Shown here: positions 44,516-54,652 of the stretch, piece by piece
How positions within the stretch are numbered: the stretch's first letter is position 1
Layout: each line of letters opens with the position of its first letter
Position numbers and translations under genes: made by a program
Notes under the pieces: model-generated
What the model saw: only the letters and a program-made list of their open reading frames with translations
Told to the model about the DNA's origin: nothing
Database searches by the model: none
Origin: Formosa haliotis
GTDB taxonomy: Bacteria; Bacteroidota; Bacteroidia; Flavobacteriales; Flavobacteriaceae
Direction of reading: 5' to 3'
DNA: 64,000 bases
NCBI RefSeq assembly: GCF_001685485.1
Contig: NZ_BDEL01000001.1
Location: 3,407,501 to 3,471,500 of the forward strand

Positions 44516-44610
44516 ACGATCTTAAATTTTTGACTTCAGAATTCATCATTTCTAAAGTCGGTATTTGGGATTGCAAAAATACGATTTATTTAACGGATGT
44601 TTTACTCTTT

Positions 44611-45735
44611 TTAAGAATTAACTGTAGCTTCTTTTAAAAACGGATAATCGGTATAACCTCGTGCTCCTAAACCTCCAAAAAGGGTGTGGTTATCGGATAT
44701 TTCATTTAAAGAGGCATTGGTTTTTACACGTTCTGGGTAATCTGGATTGGTTAAAAAATGTCTCCCGAAACCTATTAAATCGACTAAATTTTCTTGTAAT
44801 AAGGCATTTCCAATGTCGGGTGTTTTATTTCCAGTAGCAATTATAGTGTTCTTAAAGGTGGCTCTTAAATGAGTTCGGAAATCATCGGGAATAATGGGAG
44901 CATCATCCCAGTCGGCCTCACTTAAATGTAAATAAGCAATATCTAAATCGCTAAGTTTTTTCGCTGCTAGCATAATGGTGTCTAAAATTTCTGGATCGTC
45001 CATATCTTTAAATTTTATAAACGGAGCCAGACGCACACCAACCTTATCCTGCCCAATAGCATCGGTAATTGCTTGAGTAATTTCCATTAACAAACGTACT
45101 TGGTTTTCTTTGCTAGATCCATAATCATCTATACGTTTGTTGGCATTACTTCGTAAAAACTGATCGATTAAATAGCCGTTTCCACCATGAATTTCTACAC
45201 CGTCAAATCCGGCTTCTATGGCATTTAAAGCGCCTTGTTTAAAATCGTTAATGGTGATGTCGATGTCCTCTTGGGTCATCGCTCTGGGAGTTTCTACAGG
45301 CACAAAGGTAGCATCGCCATTAGGAGCGCCATCAAAAATATAAACCGAAGTGTCTTTTGCTATTTTTGCTGAAGGAGCGATAGGTTGTAATCCGTTTACT
45401 TTAGAAGAGCTTATACGGCCTACATGCCAAAGCTGAAGAAATATTTTACTTCCTTTTTTGTGAACTTCGTTCGTGATTAATTTCCAGCCTTCTATTTGTT
45501 CTTGAGTGTAAATTCCGGGTGTGTTGGCATATCCTTTTCCTTGTAACGAAATTTGAGTTGCTTCAGTTATAATGATACCGGCCGATGCCCGTTGCCCATA
45601 ATATCTTGCCATGAGTTTATTAGGAACATCTCCTGGTTGCGATGCTCTAGAACGCGTCATTGGTGCCATTAAAAATCTGTTTTTTAAAGCTAATCCGCTT
45701 AAGTTATAGGGGTTAAAAAGTGCTTGTGTTTTCAT
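44611..45735 (-). CDS. Old Yellow Enzyme family NADH:flavin oxidoreductase
   Basis: A 374-residue FMN-dependent TIM-barrel enzyme that reduces activated alkenes (enones, nitro-esters). Conserved features are NRFLMAPMTRSRA at the start, LQLWHVGRIS, GFDGVEIHGGNGYLIDQFLR, GVRLAPF, and the C-terminal FMN-phosphate segment VDLIGFGRHFLTNPDYPERV. It is divergent from an AraC-type regulator across 103 bases, which suggests control by that regulator. The minus-strand -7 element TAACTTTG lies at 45765-45772. Confidence 0.93.
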   Translation of the reverse strand: MKTQALFNPYNLSGLALKNRFLMAPMTRSRASQPGDVPNKLMARYYGQRASAGIIITEATQISLQGKGYANTPGIYTQEQIEGWKLITNEVHKKGSKIFLQLWHVGRISSSKVNGLQPIAPSAKIAKDTSVYIFDGAPNGDATFVPVETPRAMTQEDIDITINDFKQGALNAIEAGFDGVEIHGGNGYLIDQFLRSNANKRIDDYGSSKENQVRLLMEITQAITDAIGQDKVGVRLAPFIKFKDMDDPEILDTIMLAAKKLSDLDIAYLHLSEADWDDAPIIPDDFRTHLRATFKNTIIATGNKTPDIGNALLQENLVDLIGFGRHFLTNPDYPERVKTNASLNEISDNHTLFGGLGARGYTDYPFLKEATVNS

Positions 45736-45764
45736 GATGATATAGGTTTGAACTAATTACAATA

Positions 45765-45817
45765 CAAAGTTAGAGGAGGTTTAAATAAATTAATTGTAAT
45801 AAAACACTATATATTTG
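45765..45817. promoter_or_regulatory. Divergent promoters between Old Yellow Enzyme gene and araC-type gene
   Basis: TAACTTTG on the minus strand (45772-45765) and TATATTTG on the plus strand (45810-45817) match the -7 consensus. The two initiation regions are less than 50 bases apart, so one bound regulator could affect both. Confidence 0.6.
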
Positions 45818-45838
45818 TAATATCTAATTAAGTTGTAA

Positions 45839-46681
45839 ATGAGACGATTATTTAGCAGGCAGGCATTAAATGTATTCCAAATCGAATTGGAAGAATGGCC
45901 ACATGCTGTGCATACCCATAATTTTTACGAATTAATTTTAATTGTTGAAGGTCATGGTATTCATAATCTTAACGATGTTAGTTTTCCTTATAAAAAGGGC
46001 GATGTGTTTTTGTTAACCCCAGAAGATTGGCATGAGTTTAAAATTGAATCAAAAACTATTTTTACCTATTTAAAGTTTACCGAACAAATTCTAATTGAAA
46101 AGCATTTAGATTCTAAAAACAGTTGGAAACGCAACCTAGAATCGGAGTTGTTTAAACCCAATGTGATTCCAGAGAATATTATTAAAGGTAAAAAAGATAA
46201 GCAAATGATTTGGAGCTTATTGGATATGTTGCTTACAGAGTTTCACGATTACGATCGGTTTAGCAGAGAAGTGGTTTTAGAGTTATTTGGAGCGGTTTTG
46301 TTTATAATTGTTCGAAATTTGAGTAAAAAAGGTGAAAATGTTTCTAAAGTTGAGCATATTGAAAAACAAAAAGTATCCGAAATGTTATCCTATATTCGTC
46401 AGCATTTAAACGATAAAGAAGCCATTTCATTACAAGCCATCGCTAACAAATTTTTAATGTCTCCAAATTATGTAAGTGTATATTTAAAGAAACATACGGG
46501 GATTGGATTACAGCAAATGATTATTGAAACCCGTTTAAAAACAGCAGAGCGTTTACTTAATCAAAGCACATTAACCATTTCTGAAATATCGAATACATTA
46601 GGATTTAATGATGCGAGCCATATGAATAAGATGTTTAAAAAGTATCGGAATAAAACCCCAAAAGCATATAGAAATACCTAA
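45839..46681 (+). CDS. AraC family transcriptional regulator
   Basis: A 280-residue regulator with an N-terminal AraC-binding cupin (about residues 1-100, EEWPHAVHTHNFYELILIVEG, and PYKKGDVFLLTPEDWHEF) and a C-terminal double helix-turn-helix (about 175-280, ISLQAIANKFLMSPNYVSVYLKKHTGIGLQQMI and ISEISNTLGFNDASHMNKMFKK). The effector is not known. It is divergent from the Old Yellow Enzyme gene, its likely target. Confidence 0.92.
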   Translation: MRRLFSRQALNVFQIELEEWPHAVHTHNFYELILIVEGHGIHNLNDVSFPYKKGDVFLLTPEDWHEFKIESKTIFTYLKFTEQILIEKHLDSKNSWKRNLESELFKPNVIPENIIKGKKDKQMIWSLLDMLLTEFHDYDRFSREVVLELFGAVLFIIVRNLSKKGENVSKVEHIEKQKVSEMLSYIRQHLNDKEAISLQAIANKFLMSPNYVSVYLKKHTGIGLQQMIIETRLKTAERLLNQSTLTISEISNTLGFNDASHMNKMFKKYRNKTPKAYRNT

Positions 46682-46775
46682 TACAGAAGGCTTAAAAGCA
46701 AGAATATAAACCGTATGCTTTTACGTATTTTTAGTAACTCTTCTTAAAATGATGCTTTGCGCAGAAAAATAAGCG

Positions 46776-46822
46776 TATTTTTGCGGTTATATTATAAATG
46801 ACATAAAAATTAAGTGTCATTT
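46776..46822 (+). promoter_or_regulatory. Promoter and 5'UTR hairpin of the DEAD-box helicase
   Basis: TATTTTTG (46776-46783) fits the -7 element. In the leader, AAATGACA (46796-46803) pairs with TGTCATTT (46815-46822) just before the start codon at 46839. A cold-shock or helicase-dependent control element is possible. Confidence 0.45.
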
Positions 46823-46838
46823 TCTTCAATTCAAATAT

Positions 46839-48125
46839 ATGTCATTTAATTCACTAGGCTTATCTGATGCCTTATTGAAAGCAATCAATAAAAAAGGATA
46901 CAACACGCCATCACCAATTCAAGCAAAAGCAATCCCACCCATTTTAGAAGGGAAAGATGTTTTGGCATCGGCGCAAACAGGTACCGGTAAAACCGCGGGT
47001 TTTACACTACCATTACTTCAAATTTTAACAGAAGGAACCACAAAAAGACAGCGTCCAGTACGCGCTTTAATATTAACGCCAACTCGAGAATTGGCGGCTC
47101 AAATTTTTGAAAACGTTAAAGAATATAGCGAATTTATAGATATCAGATCGGCAGTTATTTTTGGAGGTGTTAATCAGCGTCCTCAAGAAGCCCAAATTAG
47201 ACGAGGTGTCGATGTGTTGGTAGCAACACCAGGCCGATTATTAGATTTGTGTAGCCAAAACATATTGTCTTTATCGAGTGTAGAGATTTTTGTGTTAGAC
47301 GAAGCAGACCGTATGTTAGACATGGGATTTCTTCGCGATATAGAACGTGTTATAAAGTTAATTCCGAAGAAACGTCAGAATTTAATGTTCTCGGCAACCT
47401 TTTCAAAAGATATTAAAAAGTTAGCGAACGGCATCTTATCTCATCCAGTTTCTGTTGAGGCGACTCCAGAAAACACAACGGTTGAGGTTATTCAGCAAAA
47501 AGTGTATCGGGTTGCTAAAGCCAAGAAAACCGGATTAATTATTAAATTAATATCGGAAGGTAATTGGCAACAGGTTTTGGTGTTTACACGTACAAAACAC
47601 GGTGCGAACAACTTAACCAAAAAAATGATTTCTGCAGGTATTACTGCAGCAGCCATTCATGGCAATAAAAGTCAAGGTGCGCGTACAAAAGCCTTAAGTG
47701 GGTTTAAAGATGGAAGTATACGGGTTATGGTTGCTACAGATATTGCAGCTCGTGGTTTAGATATTCCATTGTTGCCACATGTTATAAACTTCGAAATTCC
47801 GAATATTTCTGAAGATTATGTACACCGTATAGGTAGAACCGGGAGAGCTGGAGCTAGTGGGGAAGCCATTTCATTAGTAAGTGCAGACGAAACCACGTTT
47901 TTAAGAGATATTCAAAAACTAATTGGATTACAAATTCCAGTTGAAATTGTAGAAGGTTTCGAACCAGATCCTAACGCCTCTACCGAGCCTATTAAACAAG
48001 GCGGCGGCGGTTCTAGAAATAGAAACTCTAGACCAGGCGGTGGTAGTAAAGGCAATAAAAAAAGCTCAACTAAAGGAGGAGCATCTAGTTCTAGTAGAAG
48101 TAGATCGCGAGATAGAAGAAAATAA
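46839..48125 (+). CDS. DEAD-box RNA helicase, RhlE type
   Basis: A 428-residue ATP-dependent RNA helicase. Motif Q is [26 protein letters not shown], motif I AQTGTGKT, Ia [14 protein letters not shown] ([11 protein letters not shown]), [18 protein letters not shown] and [13 protein letters not shown] flexible C-terminal tail rich in Gly, Ser, Arg and Lys follows. This is the RhlE/CsdA-like pattern; RhlE members act in ribosome assembly or RNA decay, particularly at low temperature. VF530 follows after 6 bases and may be cotranscribed. Confidence 0.93.
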   Translation: MSFNSLGLSDALLKAINKKGYNTPSPIQAKAIPPILEGKDVLASAQTGTGKTAGFTLPLLQILTEGTTKRQRPVRALILTPTRELAAQIFENVKEYSEFIDIRSAVIFGGVNQRPQEAQIRRGVDVLVATPGRLLDLCSQNILSLSSVEIFVLDEADRMLDMGFLRDIERVIKLIPKKRQNLMFSATFSKDIKKLANGILSHPVSVEATPENTTVEVIQQKVYRVAKAKKTGLIIKLISEGNWQQVLVFTRTKHGANNLTKKMISAGITAAAIHGNKSQGARTKALSGFKDGSIRVMVATDIAARGLDIPLLPHVINFEIPNISEDYVHRIGRTGRAGASGEAISLVSADETTFLRDIQKLIGLQIPVEIVEGFEPDPNASTEPIKQGGGGSRNRNSRPGGGSKGNKKSSTKGGASSSSRSRSRDRRK

Positions 48126-48131
48126 GTGCGT

Positions 48132-48353
48132 ATGGATAGTCAGCCAAATAATCCGTTACATGGCGTAAAATTAGAACAGATTTTAGTAGCGTTAGAAGCG
48201 CATTACGGTTGGGAATATATGGGGTATAACATTAATATTCGTTGTTTTAACGATAACCCGTCTATTAAATCGAGTTTAAAGTTTTTACGACGCACGCCGT
48301 GGGCAAGGACTAAAGTTGAACAGATGTATTTAAATATGATTTCTAAAAAATAA
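48132..48353 (+). CDS. VF530 family DNA-binding protein
   Basis: A 73-residue protein that matches the VF530/DUF2132 family: NPLHGVKLEQILVALEAHYGWEYMG and INIRCFNDNPSIKSSLKFLRRTPWARTKVEQ. The fold is a small helical domain with suggested DNA binding. The start is the ATG at 48132; an in-frame GTG lies two codons upstream. It directly follows the helicase gene. Confidence 0.9.
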   Translation: MDSQPNNPLHGVKLEQILVALEAHYGWEYMGYNINIRCFNDNPSIKSSLKFLRRTPWARTKVEQMYLNMISKK

Positions 48354-48430
48354 ACAGATGAATTGTAAGATATTCTATTTTAGATAGTTATCTTTATAAG
48401 AAATCAAACCATTTTAATACCATTAAAATC

Positions 48431-48826
48431 ATGAAAAAATTAGTTCTAGTTCTATTAGTAGCTTTGTGTTTTACAACGTTTTATAGTTGTCATTCATCAA
48501 AATCATCAGTGCCAACAACTGCCGTGTCAGATATGAGTGCCGATCAGATGAAGTCTTATTTTATGAGTAATCCAGATGTTCAAAACAAAGTAAAAGACGC
48601 TTTGGTCGATGAGAATTCGCCGCTGAGAAAACAAGCTACCGAGTATTTAAAAACAAATCCGGATACTCAGGCGAAAGTAACAGATTTTATTGCTAAAAAC
48701 CCGGATGCAAAGGGAAATTTAATGAAGTATGTTATGGATAATCCTGAATTAACCAATAAACTTATGAATTGGATTTCTAACAATCCGAAAGTATTAAAAC
48801 AAGCTATGAGTTTAATAGGAATGTAA
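48431..48826 (+). CDS. Small helical lipoprotein of unknown function
   Basis: A 131-residue lipoprotein precursor with lipobox TFYSC (Cys20). The mature part has three internal units of about 20-25 residues (MSNPDVQNKVKDAL, TNPDTQAKVTDFI, KNPDAKGNLMKYV, DNPELTNKLMNWI, NNPKVLKQAMSLI), each starting with an NP dipeptide. The repeat is a clear helical-repeat pattern. I recognise no named family. A terminator follows. It is between VF530 and era. Confidence 0.75.
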   Translation: MKKLVLVLLVALCFTTFYSCHSSKSSVPTTAVSDMSADQMKSYFMSNPDVQNKVKDALVDENSPLRKQATEYLKTNPDTQAKVTDFIAKNPDAKGNLMKYVMDNPELTNKLMNWISNNPKVLKQAMSLIGM

Positions 48827-48846
48827 TTTTTCTTACATAATATTTT

Positions 48847-48880
48847 AAAGCAGTTAAGTTGTACTTGGCTGCTTTTTTTT
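48847..48880 (+). terminator. Terminator after the helical lipoprotein
   Basis: AAAGCAGTTAAGT / ACTTGGCTGCTTT with a TGT loop and T8 tail. Confidence 0.8.
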
Positions 48881-48944
48881 GTTTAAAACCATACTAGAAT
48901 GCAAGTATTCTGCAACTAAACGCGGATTTAATAAAGCAAGGTTG

Positions 48945-48952
48945 TAACTTTG
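48945..48952 (+). promoter_or_regulatory. -7 promoter element of era
   Basis: TAACTTTG matches TAnnTTTG, 23 bases before the era start codon. Confidence 0.6.
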
Positions 48953-48975
48953 CAAACACTTAAACGTAGTAAGAC

Positions 48976-49860
48976 ATGAATCATAAAGCCGGTTTTGTAA
49001 ATATTATAGGAAATCCAAATGTTGGAAAATCTACATTAATGAATGCTTTTGTGGGTGAAAAATTATCGATCATAACCTCTAAGGCACAAACTACGCGTCA
49101 CCGTATTTTAGGTATTGTGAATGGCGACGATTTTCAGGTGATCCTCTCTGATACTCCTGGAATTATTAAACCCGCTTACGAGCTACAATCGTCTATGATG
49201 GATTTTGTAAAATCTGCCTTCGAAGATGCCGATGTCTTGGTTTATATGGTTGAAATTGGTGAAACAGAACTTAAAGATGAAGCCTTTTTTAACAAGATTA
49301 CTACGGCTAAAATCCCTGTATTATTGCTGTTAAATAAAATAGATAAATCCGACCAAGAGCAGTTAGAAGCTCAAGTTGGCTTGTGGAGTAGAAAAGTGCC
49401 TAATGCCGAAATTTTTCCAATTTCTGCTTTAGAAGGTTTTAATGTGTCTGAAGTATTCAATCGTATCATTGAATTGCTTCCAGATTCACCACCATTTTAT
49501 CCAAAAGATCAGTTAACCGATAAACCAGAGCGATTTTTTATAAATGAAACCATTCGTGAAAAAATATTAATGCATTACAAGAAAGAAATTCCGTATGCGG
49601 TAGAGGTTGATACCGAGGAGTTTTTTGAAGAAGAGCAAATTATTCGTGTTCGTTCTGTAATTATGGTCGAGCGAGAAACCCAAAAGGGAATTATTATTGG
49701 TCATAAAGGAGCTGCTTTAAAACGTGTAGGCGTAGAGGCGAGAAAAGATTTAGAAAAATTCTTTGGAAAGCAAATTCATCTAGAATTATACGTAAAAGTG
49801 AATAAAAATTGGCGTTCCAATTCGCAGCAATTGCGTCGTTTCGGGTATAATCAGAAATAA
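48976..49860 (+). CDS. era: GTPase Era
   Basis: A 294-residue GTPase that binds 16S rRNA and helps 30S assembly. The G domain shows G1 GNPNVGKS, G2 TTRHRI, G3 DTPGI and G4 NKID. The C-terminal KH domain shows VIMVERETQKGIIIGHKGAALKRVGVEARKDLE. Length and motif spacing are normal. Together with der in the same region this is a ribosome-biogenesis pair, though each has its own promoter and a divergently oriented gene lies between them. Confidence 0.97.
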   Translation: MNHKAGFVNIIGNPNVGKSTLMNAFVGEKLSIITSKAQTTRHRILGIVNGDDFQVILSDTPGIIKPAYELQSSMMDFVKSAFEDADVLVYMVEIGETELKDEAFFNKITTAKIPVLLLLNKIDKSDQEQLEAQVGLWSRKVPNAEIFPISALEGFNVSEVFNRIIELLPDSPPFYPKDQLTDKPERFFINETIREKILMHYKKEIPYAVEVDTEEFFEEEQIIRVRSVIMVERETQKGIIIGHKGAALKRVGVEARKDLEKFFGKQIHLELYVKVNKNWRSNSQQLRRFGYNQK

Positions 49861-49864
49861 AATG

Positions 49865-50359
49865 TTATAAATTAAGAGCGCTTTTCATAAATTGTTGTAG
49901 AGCTATCATATCTTTTTTTCCTTTATAACGCCCAGCTCGTCCAATAAAATACAAGGCAAACCAAAGTACAACCATGGCTATACAAACACCTATTTGTATG
50001 CCGTATGAGGTCTCTAATGCCCAATTGGAATAGGCCCAAATCCCGAAGCCGGTAAAAAGCATGGCCACGATAAAATGGAGAAACATAAAGAGCGTCCATA
50101 CTGTTGGGTTTGGTCCGAAAAGCCCGTGTAGCCTGCAAGATCCATCTTCTTTTTCGTTAACTTCAAGATGTAATTGTGGCGACCAGAAGTGCTGTTTATG
50201 CTTCGGAATCCGAATAAAAACATGATCGTCTATACGCGACACTATAAACTCGTTCTGTGTATTTTTAAGGGCTTCAAAAACCGATAAAACCTCCTCGTTA
50301 TGTTGGGGTAAGTCTATGTTAAATCTCGGGCGAAGAATAATGTCGTTATCTAATATCAT
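49865..50359 (-). CDS. Small membrane protein of unknown function
   Basis: A 164-residue protein with the likely start at the ATG at 50359 (MILDNDIILRPRFNIDLPQH); the frame extends 25 codons upstream over the der promoter region. The N-terminal half is soluble (about residues 1-75) and the C-terminal half holds two transmembrane helices (around WTLFMFLHFIVAMLFTGFGIW and IQIGVCIAMVVLWFALYFIG). It ends with a basic/amphipathic tail. I do not recognise a family. It is convergent with era. Confidence 0.7.
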   Translation of the reverse strand: MILDNDIILRPRFNIDLPQHNEEVLSVFEALKNTQNEFIVSRIDDHVFIRIPKHKQHFWSPQLHLEVNEKEDGSCRLHGLFGPNPTVWTLFMFLHFIVAMLFTGFGIWAYSNWALETSYGIQIGVCIAMVVLWFALYFIGRAGRYKGKKDMIALQQFMKSALNL

Positions 50360-50419
50360 CTTTTTTATCAACTTTAAAGAATGCGTTAAAATACAGTTTT
50401 TTCTTAAACATCTAAACAC

Positions 50420-50427
50420 TACCTTTG
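50420..50427 (+). promoter_or_regulatory. -7 promoter element of der
   Basis: TACCTTTG matches TAnnTTTG; the transcript would have a short leader before the ATG at 50445. Confidence 0.6.
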
Positions 50428-50444
50428 CAGACAATTAAAAGTGT

Positions 50445-51752
50445 ATGAGTAATATAGTAGCCATAGTAGGAAGACCAAATGTTGGAAAGTCAACATTTTT
50501 CAATCGTTTAATACAACGAAGAGAAGCCATTGTAGATGCAGTTAGTGGGGTTACTCGCGATAGACATTACGGAAAGAGCGACTGGAACGGAAAAGAATTT
50601 TCTTTAATCGATACCGGCGGATATGTAAAAGGAAGCGATGATGTTTTTGAAGCAGAGATCGATAAACAAGTAGTTTTAGCCATAGAAGAAGCCGATGCCA
50701 TTATTTTTATGGTCGATGTAGAATCTGGGGTTACCGGCATGGATGAAGACGTAGCGAAGTTATTAAGAAAAGTAACGAAGCCAGTTTTCTTGGTGGTAAA
50801 TAAAGTAGATAACGGAAAACGTGCCGAGGATGCTGTAGAGTTTTACTCTTTAGGTCTGGGCGAATATTATACGGTAGCAAGTATAAATGGTAGTGGAACG
50901 GGAGATTTATTAGATGCCTTAGTTGAAGCTTTGCCAGAAAAAGAGGAGGAAGAAGATGAAGAAGCTTTACCTCGTTTTGCGGTTGTTGGCCGTCCAAATG
51001 CAGGGAAGTCATCATTTATTAACGCTTTAATAGGTGAAGAGCGCTATATAGTTACAGATATTGCAGGTACAACACGAGATTCTATAGATACGAGGTATAA
51101 CCGTTTTGGATTTGAATTTAACTTGGTAGATACGGCTGGAATCCGTAGAAAATCTAAAGTTAAGGAAGATTTAGAATTTTACTCTGTAATGCGTAGTGTA
51201 CGTGCCATAGAGCATAGCGATGTTTGTATAATAGTGTTAGATGCCACAAGAGGTTTCGACGGACAGGTACAAAATATTTTTTGGTTAGCAGAACGCAATA
51301 GAAAAGGTATAGTTGTGCTTGTAAATAAATGGGATTTGATAGAAAAAGAAACCAATTCTGCTAAAGAATACGAAAGACAAATTCGTCGCGAAATGGAACC
51401 TTTTACCGATGTGCCTATTGTATTTATTTCGGTATTAAATAAACAACGTATTTTTAAAGCTATAGAAACAGCTGTTGAGGTTTACAAAAACAGAAGCAAA
51501 AAAATTAAAACTAGTGTTTTAAACGAAGTGATGTTGCCTATTATAGAAAATTATCCACCACCGGCGTATAAGGCAAAATATGTAAAAATTAAGTTTATTA
51601 CGCAGTTACCAACACCACAGCCGCAATTTGCATTTTTCTGTAATTTGCCTCAGTATGTAAAAGAATCTTATAAACGATTTTTAGAAAATAAATTACGTGA
51701 ACATTTCGATTTTAACGGTGTTCCTGTAAGCGTATATATGCGAAAGAAATAG
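50445..51752 (+). CDS. der: GTPase Der (EngA)
   Basis: A 435-residue protein with two tandem G domains. The first has [23 protein letters not shown] and NKVD; the second has [25 protein letters not shown] and NKWD. A C-terminal KH-like domain follows ([18 protein letters not shown], ending [10 protein letters not shown]). Der is required for 50S subunit maturation. A terminator follows. Confidence 0.97.
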   Translation: MSNIVAIVGRPNVGKSTFFNRLIQRREAIVDAVSGVTRDRHYGKSDWNGKEFSLIDTGGYVKGSDDVFEAEIDKQVVLAIEEADAIIFMVDVESGVTGMDEDVAKLLRKVTKPVFLVVNKVDNGKRAEDAVEFYSLGLGEYYTVASINGSGTGDLLDALVEALPEKEEEEDEEALPRFAVVGRPNAGKSSFINALIGEERYIVTDIAGTTRDSIDTRYNRFGFEFNLVDTAGIRRKSKVKEDLEFYSVMRSVRAIEHSDVCIIVLDATRGFDGQVQNIFWLAERNRKGIVVLVNKWDLIEKETNSAKEYERQIRREMEPFTDVPIVFISVLNKQRIFKAIETAVEVYKNRSKKIKTSVLNEVMLPIIENYPPPAYKAKYVKIKFITQLPTPQPQFAFFCNLPQYVKESYKRFLENKLREHFDFNGVPVSVYMRKK

Positions 51753-51779
51753 TGTAAATATTACATAATTCAAATTAAT

Positions 51780-51817
51780 AACCTCGATTTTTTGTTAAGT
51801 CGGGGTTTATTTTTTTG
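51780..51817 (+). terminator. Terminator after der
   Basis: AACCTCGA / TCGGGGTT with a 12-base loop and T-rich tail. Confidence 0.7.
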
Positions 51818-51935
51818 TTTCATTAAACTTTTTATAGTTTTGGCAGTCTAAGAGACAAGTGGTTTTTTTCTTGAGAAATTTTTAATTTTTTAGTCTTCAC
51901 TTTTAATTAATAAGATACCGAAAACTTAGTTTGCA

Positions 51936-54650
51936 ATGAGATATTTCTTTACGTTGTTATTTGTACTTACTTCAATATATGTACAAGCACAATCTAAACA
52001 TTTTCAAATTTCAGGAACCTTAATGGCTTCCGATGTGAATGAACCCCTAGAGGCGGCAACCGTATATTTGCAACGTATTCAGGATAGTACGTTAGTCGCG
52101 TATGGCATTACAGATGCTAAGGGAAATTTTGAAATAGAGGGAAAAACAGCAGACCCTCAGCTTAATATATTTATGTCTTATTTAGGCTATAAAACCTATG
52201 CTAAAGTTATCGAAATTGCTTCCGATCCTATCCACTTACAAACCATGCGACTAGAAACGGAAGACAATACTTTACAAGAAGTTATTATTAAAGCGGCGGC
52301 TCCAATTACGTTTAAAAAAGATACTTTGGAATACAATGTCAAATCGTTTAAAACTAAAAAGGATGCCAATGTAGAGGATGTTTTAAAAGTACTTCCGGGA
52401 GTTGAGATTGATGAAGATGGTATAATTACAGTAAACGGAGTGGAAGTTGATAATGTATTGGTTAACGGAAAATCTTTTTTTGGAGACGACCCAAGTATTG
52501 CAACAAAAAATCTAACCAAAGATATCATAAAGAAAATTCAGATTGTAGATACCAAAACTAAAGCGCAAGCTTTTGCTGGCGAAACTGGCGATCAAGAAAA
52601 TAAAACCATAAACCTAACTATAGAAGAGGATAAAAACAAAGGGCATTTTGGCCGAGTTTCCGCAGCTGGAGGTACCGATAATAGGTATGAAACCTCTGGT
52701 ATTTATAATCGATTTAACGATACTAAACGTGTAAGCGTCCTAGCCGGAACCAATAACATTAATGCGCCAGGGTTTAGCAATGCCGAGTTAAACGATACTT
52801 TTGGAGGTCGTGGTAGTAGAGACTATGGAAGTGGCAGTGGTAACGGGATAATCACCTCTAAAAATGTGGGTGCTAATTATACGAGTTCGCCTTCAAAGCA
52901 TAAAGAATTTAATGCCGACTATTTTTACGCACGAAGTGATTCAGATCAAGAAAACAAAACCGATAAAGAAATCTTTCTTCCAGACTCTAAATATTACACG
53001 TCGTCGGTGTCTACAAATTTAAAAACCAATCAGAGTCACAAGGCGAATATCTATTATGAAACCGATTTAGACTCTACTTTGTTGCTTACTATTAGGCCAC
53101 GTTTTCAAGCAAATGAAAGCGAAAGTAGATATTTAAGCGACGAGAAATCGTTTAATGAAGAGAAAGTATTAAGCAATCAATCTATTAGTCAGATAAACAG
53201 CAATTCTGAATCGCAACAATTTTCTACAGATTTGGGCGCTACCAAGCGTATAGGTAAAAAAGGAAGTTATGTGCGATTTAATTTAGGTGCTAATGTATCA
53301 AATAGTGATTCTGACAAGTATTTAAAGTCTCAGACCAATTATTTTGGAGATTCTCCAAGTGATGAGGTTAGAAATCAACATGAAGATGGGAAACAATCTG
53401 GGCAGGAAATAAGTTCTTCTCTGCGGTTTCGATTACCGCTTATAGAAAATAAGTTGACTTTAGATTTGGAATACGATTACCAGTCTAATTTGTCTAAAAG
53501 TAAGTTGTTTACTTATGATTTTGATGACTCTACAAATGAATATTCCGATTTTAATTTTGATCAAAGTACAGATTTTGAAAACGAAAACATAGTAGCTACC
53601 CCAGAAGTAGAATTGCGATATCGCGGCGATAAATGGTATTTTAGAACAGAAGTAGGCTACGATTTTATCGAATTGTCTTCTAAAGATGCCTTAAGGCCAG
53701 AACTTAACTTTAGTCAAGATTTTACTCAAATAAAATTAGGAACGACGCTTGGTTACCGTGTGCGTTCTAAAATGGAAATGCGCTTACAATACCGTTTAAG
53801 AAATCAGGCACCAAGTATTTCTCAATTACAACCCTATGTTGACATTAGTAATCCGTTACATATTGTTATGGGTAATCCAGCCTTAGAAATGACGCAAAAC
53901 CATCGTATACATGCGCGTTACAACAGTACGAATTATAATAAAGGGTTTGGTTTTTTTGGTTTTGTAAATTTAAATGTATTAGATAATAACGTGGTGCAAA
54001 AATCTGTAATCGATGAAGATTATGTAAAAACCACCACCTATGTAAATGTAGATGGTAGCTATAATTTAAGCATGATGATGAATGCTTCTAAAAAGGTGAA
54101 ATTAGATTCTATTTCTAATATTAAATTTATAGTGGGGTTACGTCCGTCGTTAAATAGAAGTGTCAATTTTAATAACGATGTGCAGTATACCAATACCGTA
54201 AGAGCATTAGGGCCAACAGTGGGTGCGGTATACGAGATATCTGATATTGTTGAGGTAGAAACTTATTATTCTGCGCAGTTTTCTAGAGCTAATTACAGTA
54301 TAGATAGTTTTGACGATAATGCGTTTACTATTCATAATTTGCGAATAAATACAGCAACATATCTACCCAAAGGTCTTGAGTGGCGAAATAATATCAATTT
54401 TAATTACAACTCCAATATTTCCGATGGTTTTCAAAAGAGTGCTTGGTTTTGGAATAGTACCTTGTCGTATTCAGTGTTAAATGACACCGGTTATGTAACG
54501 CTAAAGGCTTACGATTTGTTAAATCAGAACACAAATGCGCGTCGTATTGTAAATCAAGATTATATTCAGGATAGCGAGAGTAATGTCTTGCAACAATATT
54601 TCCTGTTGGGCTTTAGTTGGAAATTTAATAGTCTTGGTGCCAAAAGCTAG
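51936..54650 (+). CDS. Outer-membrane beta-barrel protein with CarboxypepD-reg-like domain
   Basis: A 904-residue outer-membrane protein. The signal peptide is MRYFFTLLFVLTSIYVQAQ. An N-terminal CarboxypepD-regulatory-like domain (about residues 25-105, PLEAATVYLQRIQDSTLVAYG, with GLTDAKGNFEIEG-type repeat) is followed by a plug-like domain (VKSFKTKKDANVEDVLKVLPGVEIDEDGIITVNG, VLVNGKSFFGDDPSIATKNL) and a large barrel rich in aromatic strands. It belongs to the TonB-dependent-receptor-like outer-membrane family (OMP beta-brl 3 type) widespread in Bacteroidota. No SusD partner or other transport gene is next to it. The substrate is unknown. Confidence 0.88.
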   Translation: MRYFFTLLFVLTSIYVQAQSKHFQISGTLMASDVNEPLEAATVYLQRIQDSTLVAYGITDAKGNFEIEGKTADPQLNIFMSYLGYKTYAKVIEIASDPIHLQTMRLETEDNTLQEVIIKAAAPITFKKDTLEYNVKSFKTKKDANVEDVLKVLPGVEIDEDGIITVNGVEVDNVLVNGKSFFGDDPSIATKNLTKDIIKKIQIVDTKTKAQAFAGETGDQENKTINLTIEEDKNKGHFGRVSAAGGTDNRYETSGIYNRFNDTKRVSVLAGTNNINAPGFSNAELNDTFGGRGSRDYGSGSGNGIITSKNVGANYTSSPSKHKEFNADYFYARSDSDQENKTDKEIFLPDSKYYTSSVSTNLKTNQSHKANIYYETDLDSTLLLTIRPRFQANESESRYLSDEKSFNEEKVLSNQSISQINSNSESQQFSTDLGATKRIGKKGSYVRFNLGANVSNSDSDKYLKSQTNYFGDSPSDEVRNQHEDGKQSGQEISSSLRFRLPLIENKLTLDLEYDYQSNLSKSKLFTYDFDDSTNEYSDFNFDQSTDFENENIVATPEVELRYRGDKWYFRTEVGYDFIELSSKDALRPELNFSQDFTQIKLGTTLGYRVRSKMEMRLQYRLRNQAPSISQLQPYVDISNPLHIVMGNPALEMTQNHRIHARYNSTNYNKGFGFFGFVNLNVLDNNVVQKSVIDEDYVKTTTYVNVDGSYNLSMMMNASKKVKLDSISNIKFIVGLRPSLNRSVNFNNDVQYTNTVRALGPTVGAVYEISDIVEVETYYSAQFSRANYSIDSFDDNAFTIHNLRINTATYLPKGLEWRNNINFNYNSNISDGFQKSAWFWNSTLSYSVLNDTGYVTLKAYDLLNQNTNARRIVNQDYIQDSESNVLQQYFLLGFSWKFNSLGAKS

Positions 54651-54652
54651 TA

